In this document: piece after piece, positions 1 to 6,882 of the stretch
Layout: each line of letters opens with the position of its first letter
How positions within the stretch are numbered: position 1 is the stretch's first letter
DNA from: UBA2040 sp002332715
Lineage (GTDB): Bacteria > Bacteroidota > Bacteroidia > Flavobacteriales_D > Crocinitomicaceae
Length of the DNA: 10,216 bases
Assembly: GCA_029242295.1 (NCBI GenBank)
Contig: JAQWUF010000066.1
Span: 1 to 10,216 of the forward strand
Direction of reading: 5' to 3'
Translations under genes and position numbers: made by a program
Notes under the pieces: model-generated
Seen by the model: the letters and a program-made list of their open reading frames with translations, nothing else
The model's database searches: none
Told to the model about the DNA's origin: nothing

Positions 1-20
1 AATTGAGACGGGACTTTTTT
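1..20 (+). terminator. Right half of a terminator-like hairpin, cut by the window edge
   Basis: The first 20 bases, AATTGAGACGGGACTTTTTT, are identical to the loop, right arm and first Ts of the complete hairpin terminator at 2401-2436. The left arm would lie before the window, so the hairpin is inferred, not seen. It would end transcription of an unseen upstream gene on the + strand. The bases that follow (21-30) also match, in inverted orientation, the left flank of the complete terminator. Confidence 0.55.
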
Positions 21-224
21 AGTATAAATAATCACAATTCGAATCATATTTAATTTCATGATTCAACTATAAAAAATCAAAAGATAAATTAAGAATAGTT
101 GATGAAATATATTGCCGAATCTTAATTTTTTACTATTTTTCGGTATTCAAACCTACTCCCCAACCTTTTTACAGTCAAATAATATTGCTCATATTGAGCT
201 TTATAACTATAAATTAATTTATCT

Positions 225-2387
225 ATGATTTTAAAAATTACTCGAAATTTATTATTTCTCTCCGCTATTTTGACCTTTGGAGTTGGAATTTCTTTTGGTC
301 AAACTTCTTATACCTTCTCCGCTTCTAGCGCGACAGGTAATACTGGTCCTACTCAAGCCCAGTGCGATGCACAATATGCAGGAACCAATCTAGCAGGAAA
401 TGTGACTGTGACTGGAGGTATTCAATATTGGACGGTTCCTACTTCAGGCGCGTACAGCATTGAATGCTTCGGAGGTCAAGGTTATGGACCTTTCGGTGGC
501 CGTGGAGCTCATATCAAAGGTGAATTCAATCTTACAGCAGGCACTCAGTTAAAAATATTAGTCGGTCAAGAAGCAGGACATTATTTTCAGTACCCATCTA
601 CTTCATATAACGGTCAATTCGGCGGTGGTGGTGGATCTTTTGTGACGGACCTTTCCAATAATCCATTCGTTATCGCTGGAGGAGGTGGCGGAAGTCATTT
701 AACTGCTTACTCAACAACGGCAGATGGACAGATCACTACAAATGGTCAAGCTGGAACTGGAACAGTTACTGGTACTGGTGGAACTGCTGGAAGCGGCGGT
801 GGAGCCGCTAGCAGCGCTGACGGCGGTGGTGGTTTACTTAGTAATGGTCTTGGACTAGCAGGAGGTCAATCATTTGCAAACGGCGCGTTAGGAGGCATTG
901 ACGAAGGCACTGGTGGCTTCGGATGCGGCGGTGGCACAAGCAGCTGGAACAATTTTCGCGGAGGCGGCGGAGGCGGCTATAGCGGCGGCGGCGGCGGTAA
1001 CAATAACGGACCATGTTGTCCGAATGGCGGCGGCGGCGGGTCTTTCAATGGAGGAACAAATCCCATTGAATTTCCAGGTGTTCAACTTGGGGATGGAATG
1101 ATTGTTATTACATCATTACAAACCTTCCCTAACGATGCAGGTGTATCTCAAATTGTTGGCTTAACACCTCCTTACTGTAACGGTCCTCAATTGATTCAAG
1201 TTGAAGTGGTCAATTACGGCAATAATGTAATAAATAACGTGGGTGTTGGTTGGTCAATAAATGGAACTAATCAACCGCAAATTAGTTTAACAACATCAAT
1301 TGACACAAACAACAGCACGGCAGGAAACACACTTATTGTTACTTTGGGTACTGTAAACATAAATGGAAATACCACCATTAATGCTTGGACAATCTCTCCC
1401 AATAGTTCCACAGATTCATCTCCCTTGAATGATAGCACTTCAATAACAATGACGCCTTTCTTTGTTTCAGCCAATGCTCCATTCCCTACTCTACTCTGTA
1501 GTGCAGATATGAACGGGTTAGGACAACCAACACCATCAAATAATGTAGGGGCTGTTTCCTATGTATGGTCGAACGGGAGTACTAGTAGCAACTTAACAGG
1601 TGTCGGTGCTGGAACCTATTATGTAATTGGTTCAAATGGAAACTGTATAGATACTTCAAATACGATAACGATAACAGCTCCTCCTGCAATCGTTGCTACA
1701 GCTCAAACAACAAATATTACTTGCTTTGGTGCGAATGATGGCGGTAGTTTTGTATCTGCTTCAGGCGGAACTCCAGGTTACACTGTTAATTGGCCCGGAA
1801 ACGGACCAGGTTTCTCAATTGGGTCTTTGTCTCCTGGAAATCACAATTACGTAGTTACGGATGCAAATGGATGTAACATTACAAATACAATTACAGTAAC
1901 TGAACCACCTCTTTTGACGGTTACTTCCGTTATTTCGAATGTGACGACAACTAACAATGGTGCTATTGATGTTACCGCTGCTGGAGGAACACCGAATTAC
2001 TTCTATACCTGGAGTAATGCGGCAACTACAGAAGATTTAACAGGATTACTTCCTGGAACGTACACGGTAACTGTTACTGATGCGAACGGATGTACAGCAG
2101 TGTTAGGCAACGATGTATTGAACGTAGTTGGCTTAAATGATAAAAGTCTGGAATTAGGATTAAAAATTTATCCAAACCCGAATTCTGGAACATTTACAAT
2201 AAATGCTTTGAACACTAATGACAAAATTGATGTGCAAGTATTTGACCTATTGGGTAAAAAGGTACTTCAATTGAATCAAGTGAATCCTAAAACAACTGTC
2301 ACTCTTAATGAGCGTGATGGAGTGTATTTGGTGAAAATCAAATCTGGCAATGACATTCGAGTTCAGAAAGTAATTTTAAAGAGATAG
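225..2387 (+). CDS. Secreted glycine-rich, SprB-repeat protein with type IX secretion sorting domain
   Basis: 720-aa predicted cell-surface or extracellular protein; no enzymatic motif seen. Residues 1-25 are a Sec signal peptide (KITRN, hydrophobic core, cleavage near SFGQ). Residues about 66-297 form a glycine-rich domain resembling the Gly_rich family (the type in ALK/LTK receptors), with blocks such as AGGGGG, GGGGGGYSGGGGG and GGGGGSFNGG and a CC pair at 264-265. Residues about 300-410 look like a CARDB/Ig-like adhesion domain (VEVVNYGNN). Three SprB-like repeats follow at about 438-486, 497-562 and 575-625, each with a GxY or NY strand and ending in NGC or TAPP/TEPP. The C-terminal about 75 residues are a Por-type sorting tail (IYPNPNSGTFTIN at 648-660, DLLGKKV, final KVILKR), so export should use T9SS after Sec. 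A role in adhesion, matrix or gliding is inference from domains. The gene is monocistronic as seen and ends at a strong terminator. Confidence 0.9.
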   Translation: MILKITRNLLFLSAILTFGVGISFGQTSYTFSASSATGNTGPTQAQCDAQYAGTNLAGNVTVTGGIQYWTVPTSGAYSIECFGGQGYGPFGGRGAHIKGEFNLTAGTQLKILVGQEAGHYFQYPSTSYNGQFGGGGGSFVTDLSNNPFVIAGGGGGSHLTAYSTTADGQITTNGQAGTGTVTGTGGTAGSGGGAASSADGGGGLLSNGLGLAGGQSFANGALGGIDEGTGGFGCGGGTSSWNNFRGGGGGGYSGGGGGNNNGPCCPNGGGGGSFNGGTNPIEFPGVQLGDGMIVITSLQTFPNDAGVSQIVGLTPPYCNGPQLIQVEVVNYGNNVINNVGVGWSINGTNQPQISLTTSIDTNNSTAGNTLIVTLGTVNINGNTTINAWTISPNSSTDSSPLNDSTSITMTPFFVSANAPFPTLLCSADMNGLGQPTPSNNVGAVSYVWSNGSTSSNLTGVGAGTYYVIGSNGNCIDTSNTITITAPPAIVATAQTTNITCFGANDGGSFVSASGGTPGYTVNWPGNGPGFSIGSLSPGNHNYVVTDANGCNITNTITVTEPPLLTVTSVISNVTTTNNGAIDVTAAGGTPNYFYTWSNAATTEDLTGLLPGTYTVTVTDANGCTAVLGNDVLNVVGLNDKSLELGLKIYPNPNSGTFTINALNTNDKIDVQVFDLLGKKVLQLNQVNPKTTVTLNERDGVYLVKIKSGNDIRVQKVILKR

Positions 2388-2400
2388 AATTGTTTATACT

Positions 2401-2439
2401 AAAAAAGTCCCGTTTCAATTGAGACGGGACTTTTTTTTT
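2401..2439 (+). terminator. Strong intrinsic terminator between convergent genes, probably bidirectional
   Basis: Arms 2401-2416 (AAAAAAGTCCCGTTTC) and 2421-2436 pair over 16 positions around an AATT loop, with one U-G wobble (2414/2423), and nine Ts (2431-2439) follow. It lies 13 bases after the stop of the T9SS-cargo gene. On the - strand the same hairpin, with one mismatch and a six-T tract, lies 8 bases after the helicase stop, so it can serve both converging genes. Confidence 0.93.
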
Positions 2440-2447
2440 GAAATACT

Positions 2448-3797
2448 TTATCGTTTTTTTCGGTTGGCTATTTTATCACCTTTGGTTCGAGGTTTCTTAT
2501 ACTTCAACCCTTTGTTTTTCTTGTAGCTGCCACCTAGATTAATCTTTTGATTCTTTAGCTTCTTTTCGTGAAAGCTAAGCCCTTTTTCATCTCTGCGGTC
2601 ATTCCTGTGTGGATTTTTCTCAGCAGGTTCTTCAGGTCGTTCTTCCAGTAATAATTGAGCCGAAAATTTCAAATCTTTTGGAGATGAACTAATCGGTATA
2701 GAAATTCCCATCAATTTTTCGATTGCCAACTTTGCTGTTTCTTCTCGTTCAGTATGAAACAAAATAGCGGCTCCCTCCTCTTCTGCTCGACCTGTACGAC
2801 CAATTCGGTGCATATAGTTTTCAGGAAAGTTTGGAACGTCAAAATTGATCACATGACTAATTCGATCTAAATCTAAACCACGAGCGATAACGTCCGTCGC
2901 TATCAATATTCTATTTTGACCACTATCAAACTTCTCAATTGCGGTCAAACGAGTATTTTGGGCTTTATTGGAGTGAATTACCCCAATTTCAGTTCCGTAA
3001 TCTTCCTCAAGCTCTTGAAAGAGCTTATCAGCCAATCTTTTGCTCCCAACAAAGACCAACACTTTTCTGAACGTGTTTCTGTCGTTGATTAAAATTCGTA
3101 ATAGGTTTATTTTTGTGTAAAAATTCTCTACATAATAGCTAGACTGCTGAATATTATCAAGGGGCGTTCCGCTAACAGCAATACTGACTTTAGCAGGGTT
3201 TATAAAGAAAGCATCAATCAACTCCTCAACTTCATCTGTCATCGTCGCAGAAAACATAATGTTCTGTCGCTTATCCGGCATCAATTCGAAAATACTCATC
3301 AATTGCGGACGGAATCCTAAATCGAGCATAACGTCGACTTCATCAATAACCAATCGTTTACAATTCTTCAACGAAATGGATTGATTCAACACCAAATCGT
3401 ACAATCTGCCTGGCGTGGCAACGATAATATCGACACCATTCAATAATTTTTGTCGCTGTGTATTGATATTGACTCCACCAAAAATCCCCAGAATTCGGAC
3501 GCTAAGATATTTAGCAAAAAGCTCAAGCTCTTCCGCCACTTGCACAACCAACTCTCTCGTTGGCACAAGTATCAAAACTCTTGGGTGAAGTTGTTCTGAA
3601 TACGATAAATCTTCTAAAATGGGTAAACAATAGGCCAACGTTTTCCCTGTACCCGTTTGGGCAATACCTAAAATATCATTTCCTGCTTTTATGATGGAGA
3701 ATGATTGTTCCTGTACGGGTGTTGGCGTTACGAAGCCGAGATCGGCTATCGCATTTTTAAGTTGTTTCTTAAGTTTAAAATCGTCAAAAGTTTCCAT
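2448..3797 (-). CDS. DEAD-box ATP-dependent RNA helicase (motif II reads DEVD)
   Basis: Cytoplasmic ATP-dependent RNA unwinding enzyme of the RhlE/CsdA-like superfamily 2 group. I choose the start at METFDDF (449 aa) because the Q-motif phenylalanine region begins there; an in-frame ATG at 3827 would add ten residues with no family likeness. Numbered from that upstream ATG, the motifs are: Q motif GFVTPTPVQ 31-39, motif I AQTGTGKT 56-63, Ia PTREL 89-93, GG 117-118, Ib TPGR 138-141, II DEVD 162-165, III SAT 193-195, V ATDVIARGLD 310-319 and VI HRIGRTGR 340-347. All expected ATP- and RNA-contact motifs are intact. The last about 60 residues are a lysine/arginine-rich tail likely to help bind RNA. 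It follows the cold-shock-domain gene by 73 bases in the same direction, with no terminator seen between them, which suggests co-transcription and a role in RNA remodelling or cold adaptation. The exact orthologue (RhlE, CsdA, other) is not resolved. Confidence 0.95.
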   Translation of the reverse strand: METFDDFKLKKQLKNAIADLGFVTPTPVQEQSFSIIKAGNDILGIAQTGTGKTLAYCLPILEDLSYSEQLHPRVLILVPTRELVVQVAEELELFAKYLSVRILGIFGGVNINTQRQKLLNGVDIIVATPGRLYDLVLNQSISLKNCKRLVIDEVDVMLDLGFRPQLMSIFELMPDKRQNIMFSATMTDEVEELIDAFFINPAKVSIAVSGTPLDNIQQSSYYVENFYTKINLLRILINDRNTFRKVLVFVGSKRLADKLFQELEEDYGTEIGVIHSNKAQNTRLTAIEKFDSGQNRILIATDVIARGLDLDRISHVINFDVPNFPENYMHRIGRTGRAEEEGAAILFHTEREETAKLAIEKLMGISIPISSSPKDLKFSAQLLLEERPEEPAEKNPHRNDRRDEKGLSFHEKKLKNQKINLGGSYKKNKGLKYKKPRTKGDKIANRKKR

Positions 3798-3870
3798 GAA
3801 TTCGGAATGTTTATCGCAATGAACCACACTCGTTCAATGTCCACCTTGAAAAATTATACTTGAATACTAT

Positions 3871-4320
3871 TTAAGGAATCAATTTAACTTTAACAGCATT
3901 CATACCTTTCGGTCCACGCTCTAAAATAAATGTAACCTTATCGTTTTCTCTTACTTCATCTATCAATCCATTTACGTGGAAGAAATAGCTTTCTTGCGTA
4001 CGCAAATCCTTGATAAATCCATAACCTTTTGAATCGTTGTAGAATGCAACTTTTCCTTCTGGATCGCCCATGTCTTCTTCCGCTTCGCGCGTTGGAACAC
4101 CTAATACGATATCCTCATGGTCAATTTCTACCTTTTTTGTGATTTCTGGTGGACTATCCACGATGTTCCCATTCTCATCCAAATAAGCCATCATGTTTTC
4201 CAATCCGCCGCCGGCAGAACTTTCCTTTCGCTCCTCTTTTTTAAGCAGCTTATCTTGACGTTTTTTTAAACGTTTTTTCTCTTTTTCCTTTTTGCTGTAG
4301 GTTTCTTGTGATTTACCCAT
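3871..4320 (-). CDS. Cold-shock-domain protein with lysine-rich N-terminal extension
   Basis: 149-aa cytoplasmic nucleic-acid-binding protein. The C-terminal part, about residues 88-149, is a cold-shock (CspA-type OB-fold) domain with RNP1 KGYGFI (98-103) and RNP2 SYFFHV (111-116), the aromatic surface that binds single-stranded RNA or DNA. A classical CspA is only about 65-70 aa; here the first about 33 residues are almost wholly charged (KKEKEKKRLKKR) and are followed by an acidic linker (EDMGDPE). The extension probably adds non-specific RNA or ribosome affinity; that is inference. I recall this architecture, next to a DEAD-box helicase gene, from other Flavobacteriia. A TAnnTTTG promoter element lies 74 bases upstream, so the mRNA would carry a leader of about 65-70 nt. 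Probable function is RNA chaperoning with the downstream helicase. Confidence 0.93.
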   Translation of the reverse strand: MGKSQETYSKKEKEKKRLKKRQDKLLKKEERKESSAGGGLENMMAYLDENGNIVDSPPEITKKVEIDHEDIVLGVPTREAEEDMGDPEGKVAFYNDSKGYGFIKDLRTQESYFFHVNGLIDEVRENDKVTFILERGPKGMNAVKVKLIP

Positions 4321-4393
4321 TGATCATTTTACGAATTACTGATACTATACGAAAAACAATAGAAATCTCTAATTTCATCTGCATTTCATTCTG

Positions 4394-4401
4394 CAAATGT
4401 A
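4394..4401 (-). promoter_or_regulatory. Predicted Bacteroidota -7 promoter element (TACATTTG)
   Basis: Read on the - strand this is TACATTTG, an exact match to the Bacteroidota sigma-A consensus TAnnTTTG, in the intergenic region before the cold-shock-domain gene. Transcription would start near 4388, giving a leader of about 65-70 nt. I do not see a convincing -33 TTG at the usual distance. It would let the cold-shock and helicase genes be transcribed separately from the aminotransferase and rhomboid genes. Confidence 0.65.
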
Positions 4402-4459
4402 CGCAATTAACTTGAAATTTTAAAGTATAATGATTTCCAATATGTATCGAACTATTGAC

Positions 4460-5350
4460 TTAATCGTTGTTTAACAAATCATTTTCACCTTCGGGGTTCA
4501 AAACATCATCCCAATAATCGTTCAATAAAGCAATCAATTTTCTGGAGGTATTATTGAAGTAACGTTTTGTACGATAACCACTTACCCAAACGACACCGCG
4601 CGTGGCATTAGTTAAGAAAACTTCGTCTGCACTCAATAGGTTCTGAGGCAGAATAGGACTTTCATACACTTTCACACCATTTGCCAAAGCTAAATTTATT
4701 ATTTGCATTCGCATTGTACCTGCCAAACACCCATTTTCCAACCCAGGAGTGTACAGCACTCCATTACTAACTATAAATAGATTAGAATTGGAGCTTTCAA
4801 TAATCTCCATATTTCCATTGGTGATCAACATATCCTGCAACCCTTTTTGTTTTGCCTGAATTGCTGCCAAAATATACAAAAGACCATTTTTCGTTTTGTA
4901 GTTCGAAAGTTTACTCTTTTGTTTGCGGATATCTGTAAAAACATCTACTTCAAGCCCCTTGGTATTCAACTCATAATCTGCGGATTGCCAAGGCTGAACT
5001 TCAATTGTAAAACTGGCTTCATTACCTTCAGGAGTATAGGTTCCTCCTGCAATACGATCTATCGATAAACGAACCCTAGCGCCGACAGTCAGATTAGATT
5101 TTATTAAGAGTTCTTCAATTTTATCTAGAAAAAAGGGCGCAGTGAAGTTTTCAGGAAAATCGATATATAAAGCCGATGAACCCTCTTTCAATCGATGAAA
5201 ATGATTTTCAAAGTTGATTACTTTTCCTTTGAATACACGGATGGTTTCAAATACACCATCGCCATACAAATAGGAACGATTAGAAGTATGAATTCCGTTT
5301 TGGTCTTCTTGGAGAATTCGACCATTGATGTTGACATGGAGAATTGTCAT
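4460..5350 (-). CDS. Class IV PLP-dependent aminotransferase (BCAT / aminodeoxychorismate lyase family)
   Basis: 296-aa fold-type IV pyridoxal-phosphate enzyme. Members are branched-chain aminotransferases (IlvE), D-amino acid aminotransferases and 4-amino-4-deoxychorismate lyases (PabC). Visible family signatures are YGDGVFETIRVFKGK (29-43), the Schiff-base lysine most likely K152 in NYKTKN, the ITNGNMEIIESSNSNLF segment with E185 and the SNLF turn (176-192), and the phosphate-binding CLAGTMR region (208-214). Length is typical for PabC/IlvE relatives. The substrate cannot be fixed from motifs; NATRGVVWV near 248-256 is a form I associate with Bacteroidota homologues annotated only as 'aminotransferase class IV', and a folate (PabC-like) role is my weak preference. 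The ATG overlaps the stop of the upstream rhomboid gene (ATGA), so translational coupling is likely. Confidence 0.92.
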   Translation of the reverse strand: MTILHVNINGRILQEDQNGIHTSNRSYLYGDGVFETIRVFKGKVINFENHFHRLKEGSSALYIDFPENFTAPFFLDKIEELLIKSNLTVGARVRLSIDRIAGGTYTPEGNEASFTIEVQPWQSADYELNTKGLEVDVFTDIRKQKSKLSNYKTKNGLLYILAAIQAKQKGLQDMLITNGNMEIIESSNSNLFIVSNGVLYTPGLENGCLAGTMRMQIINLALANGVKVYESPILPQNLLSADEVFLTNATRGVVWVSGYRTKRYFNNTSRKLIALLNDYWDDVLNPEGENDLLNND

Positions 5351-5979
5351 GAAATTGCAGAAATAATTACGTTGATAAAGTTGCTACCCTTCTCAGGATT
5401 AATGACTAAGATATAAATAATCCCTAATATGGCGCCACCTATATGCGCATCATGTGCAATTCCTGTGTTGCCTTTTCTCGCCATATAAATCTCATAGGCT
5501 AGGTAAAATATACCGAACCAATAGGCAGGTATAGGAATAGGAATAAACATTAAATATAGCTCCATATCTGGCCACCAGAGTATCATGGCAAAAACGATTG
5601 CCGAAACCGCGCCAGATGCACCCAGAGCTCGATACTCATAATTGTCTTGATTTCGATAAAATGGAATTATCGTAGCAAACAAAGCGCCAATAAAATAGAT
5701 GGCTACGACATGTAATTCACCTTTCATAGCGCCATATTCATACATTAGCATGGGCTCCAACGCTTGGCTTCCTAAAAAATACAAGGTAAACATGTTAAAC
5801 ATCAAATGCGCGGCATCAGCATGGATAAATATATGACTGATAATGCGATACGATTCCTTGGAATGTTTGACTTGATAAGGCGAATACATCCATTTTTCTT
5901 TCATGGATGGATCATTCATCGCCTTGAGCGAGACTAAAACGGTAGCAATTAAGATAACGGTTAAAGCTGTAAATGTCAT
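5347..5979 (-). CDS. Rhomboid-family intramembrane serine protease
   Basis: 210-aa inner-membrane protein with about six hydrophobic segments (roughly 4-20, 46-70, 89-107, 118-136, 142-165, 178-194), the size of a minimal bacterial rhomboid core. The catalytic serine is S122 in GASG (GxSG motif), the catalytic histidine is H179 in the last membrane segment (AHDAHIGG), and the oxyanion-side H58-x3-N62 pair (HLMFN) matches H150/N154 of E. coli GlpG. All residues needed for proteolysis are therefore present. Substrate is unknown. It is the first gene of the - strand cluster and overlaps the aminotransferase by 4 nt. There is no obvious functional link between the two, so the overlap may only reflect gene packing. 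Confidence 0.95.
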   Translation of the reverse strand: MTFTALTVILIATVLVSLKAMNDPSMKEKWMYSPYQVKHSKESYRIISHIFIHADAAHLMFNMFTLYFLGSQALEPMLMYEYGAMKGELHVVAIYFIGALFATIIPFYRNQDNYEYRALGASGAVSAIVFAMILWWPDMELYLMFIPIPIPAYWFGIFYLAYEIYMARKGNTGIAHDAHIGGAILGIIYILVINPEKGSNFINVIISAIS

Positions 5980-5995
5980 TAGGTTTAATTTTGCA

Positions 5996-6003
5996 CTAAA
6001 TTA
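5996..6003 (-). promoter_or_regulatory. Weak candidate -7 element for the rhomboid gene
   Basis: On the - strand this reads TAATTTAG, seven of eight positions of TAnnTTTG, 16 bases before the rhomboid ATG. No convincing -33 element is seen. The region is the shared divergent intergenic stretch with the epimerase gene, so some promoter must lie here; this is the best candidate I can find. Confidence 0.3.
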
Positions 6004-6067
6004 CAATTTCTTGTATACACAATCGACCAACTTGTCAACAAAACAAGCCGCATTCATGACATTTTTC

Positions 6068-6075
6068 TACTTTTG
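6068..6075 (+). promoter_or_regulatory. Predicted -7 promoter element (TACTTTTG) for rpe
   Basis: Exact TAnnTTTG match. With a start point some 5-7 bases downstream (about 6080-6082), the leader to the first ATG (6087) would be only 5-7 nt, and to the second in-frame ATG (6093) 11-13 nt. This favours the second ATG or a nearly leaderless mRNA. Confidence 0.6.
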
Positions 6076-6086
6076 CATCAAAACCC

Positions 6087-6743
6087 ATGAAAATGTCAGT
6101 AATTATCGCCCCTTCCGTTTTATCTTGTGACTTCGCTAATGTGCAAAGAGACGTTGAAATGGTCAATAACTCAGATGCAGATTGGTTTCATGTGGACGTT
6201 ATGGATGGTGTTTTTGTTCCAAATATTAGCTTTGGATTTCCGGTAATCAAAGCGATAAAAAAGCATGCTAAAAAACCATTGGATGTTCACATAATGATCG
6301 AAAATCCAGATGATTATGTTGCTCAATTTAAAAAGGCTGGAACCGACATTTTGACGGTACATTACGAGGCTTGTCGTAATTTGCACCGCACGATTCAGAA
6401 CATAAAAGCAAATGGGATGCAAGCCGGAGTGGCTTTGAATCCGCATACACCAGTTGCTGCCCTTGTTGATGTAATAAAGGATCTTGATTTGGTTTTAATT
6501 ATGTCTGTAAACCCTGGTTTCGGTGGACAAAAGTTTATCACAAATGCTATCGAAAAAGTAAAACAAGCCGCAGAGTTGATTAAAAGAACAGGGTCAAACG
6601 CAAAAATTGAAGTAGATGGCGGTGTAAATCTTGAAACAGGTAAACTTTTGGTTGAAGCAGGTGCCGATGCTTTAGTTGCAGGTAGCTTTGTTTTCGGTTC
6701 AGACAATCCATCAGAGACCATTTCGAAGTTGAAACAATTGTAA
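6087..6743 (+). CDS. rpe: Ribulose-phosphate 3-epimerase
   Basis: Interconverts D-ribulose 5-phosphate and D-xylulose 5-phosphate in the cytoplasmic pentose phosphate pathway (EC 5.1.3.1). It is a TIM-barrel of 218 aa, the family's normal length. Signatures are IAPSVLSCDF at 7-16, HVDVMDGVFVPN at 35-46, DVHIM at 66-70, MSVNPGFGGQKF at 139-150 and EVDGGVN at 175-181. By family knowledge H36, D38, H68 and D177 bind the metal, and D38 and D177 are the acid/base pair; all are present. The phosphate-binding GG and AGS loops (178-179, 199-200) are also there. Two ATGs are possible: 6087 gives MKMSVIIAPS, 6093 gives MSVIIAPS, which fits homologues and the promoter position better. It is transcribed divergently from the rhomboid gene and appears monocistronic. 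Confidence 0.97.
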   Translation: MKMSVIIAPSVLSCDFANVQRDVEMVNNSDADWFHVDVMDGVFVPNISFGFPVIKAIKKHAKKPLDVHIMIENPDDYVAQFKKAGTDILTVHYEACRNLHRTIQNIKANGMQAGVALNPHTPVAALVDVIKDLDLVLIMSVNPGFGGQKFITNAIEKVKQAAELIKRTGSNAKIEVDGGVNLETGKLLVEAGADALVAGSFVFGSDNPSETISKLKQL

Positions 6744-6804
6744 AACTAAAAGAACGGCCTTTTCACAACAATCCCGCTCCCCTTTCGTTATTGTCAATAA
6801 TTTC

Positions 6805-6817
6805 AACAAATTTTGTT
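6805..6817. repeat. Short perfect palindrome AACAAA-T-TTTGTT upstream of the unknown exported protein gene
   Basis: Six bases on each side of a central T are perfectly complementary, in the region between rpe and the next gene. It may be an operator half-site pair or part of a promoter: AAATTTTG at 6808-6815 is one base from TAnnTTTG. In AT-rich DNA such palindromes also arise by chance. Confidence 0.25.
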
Positions 6818-6882
6818 AAAAAATGACCATTTTACGTTATTGTAGCACGGATTTTGCACTTCAAAGCACTAAACAAACCAGA

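Noticed and set aside
30..60. Small minus-strand frame starting at the ATG near 60 and running through the left terminator copy
   Set aside because: It runs straight into the hairpin and off the window edge, with no conserved features; most likely chance.
180..187. TAATATTG as a -7 promoter element for the secreted-protein gene
   Set aside because: It departs from TAnnTTTG in the TTTG core and no -33 element is visible; in such AT-rich DNA it is not distinguishable from chance.
940..1045. Possible DNA tandem repeat array in the glycine-rich segment
   Set aside because: The runs are mixed GGC, GGA and GGT codons with interruptions; there is no constant repeat unit beyond the codon scale.
888..1101. 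Alanine-rich reading frames on both strands within the glycine-rich domain
   Set aside because: They are other-frame readings of GGC/GCC runs in the secreted-protein gene, with no start context or protein-like features.
1..2420. Integron cassette or attC site at the flanking hairpins
   Set aside because: No GTTRRRY core sites or attC-type bulges are present; the hairpins are regular terminator stems with T tracts.
6749..6764. Hairpin AAAAG-AACGGC-CTTTT after rpe as a terminator
   Set aside because: Only five base pairs, mostly A-U, and no T tract beyond the stem; too weak to call.
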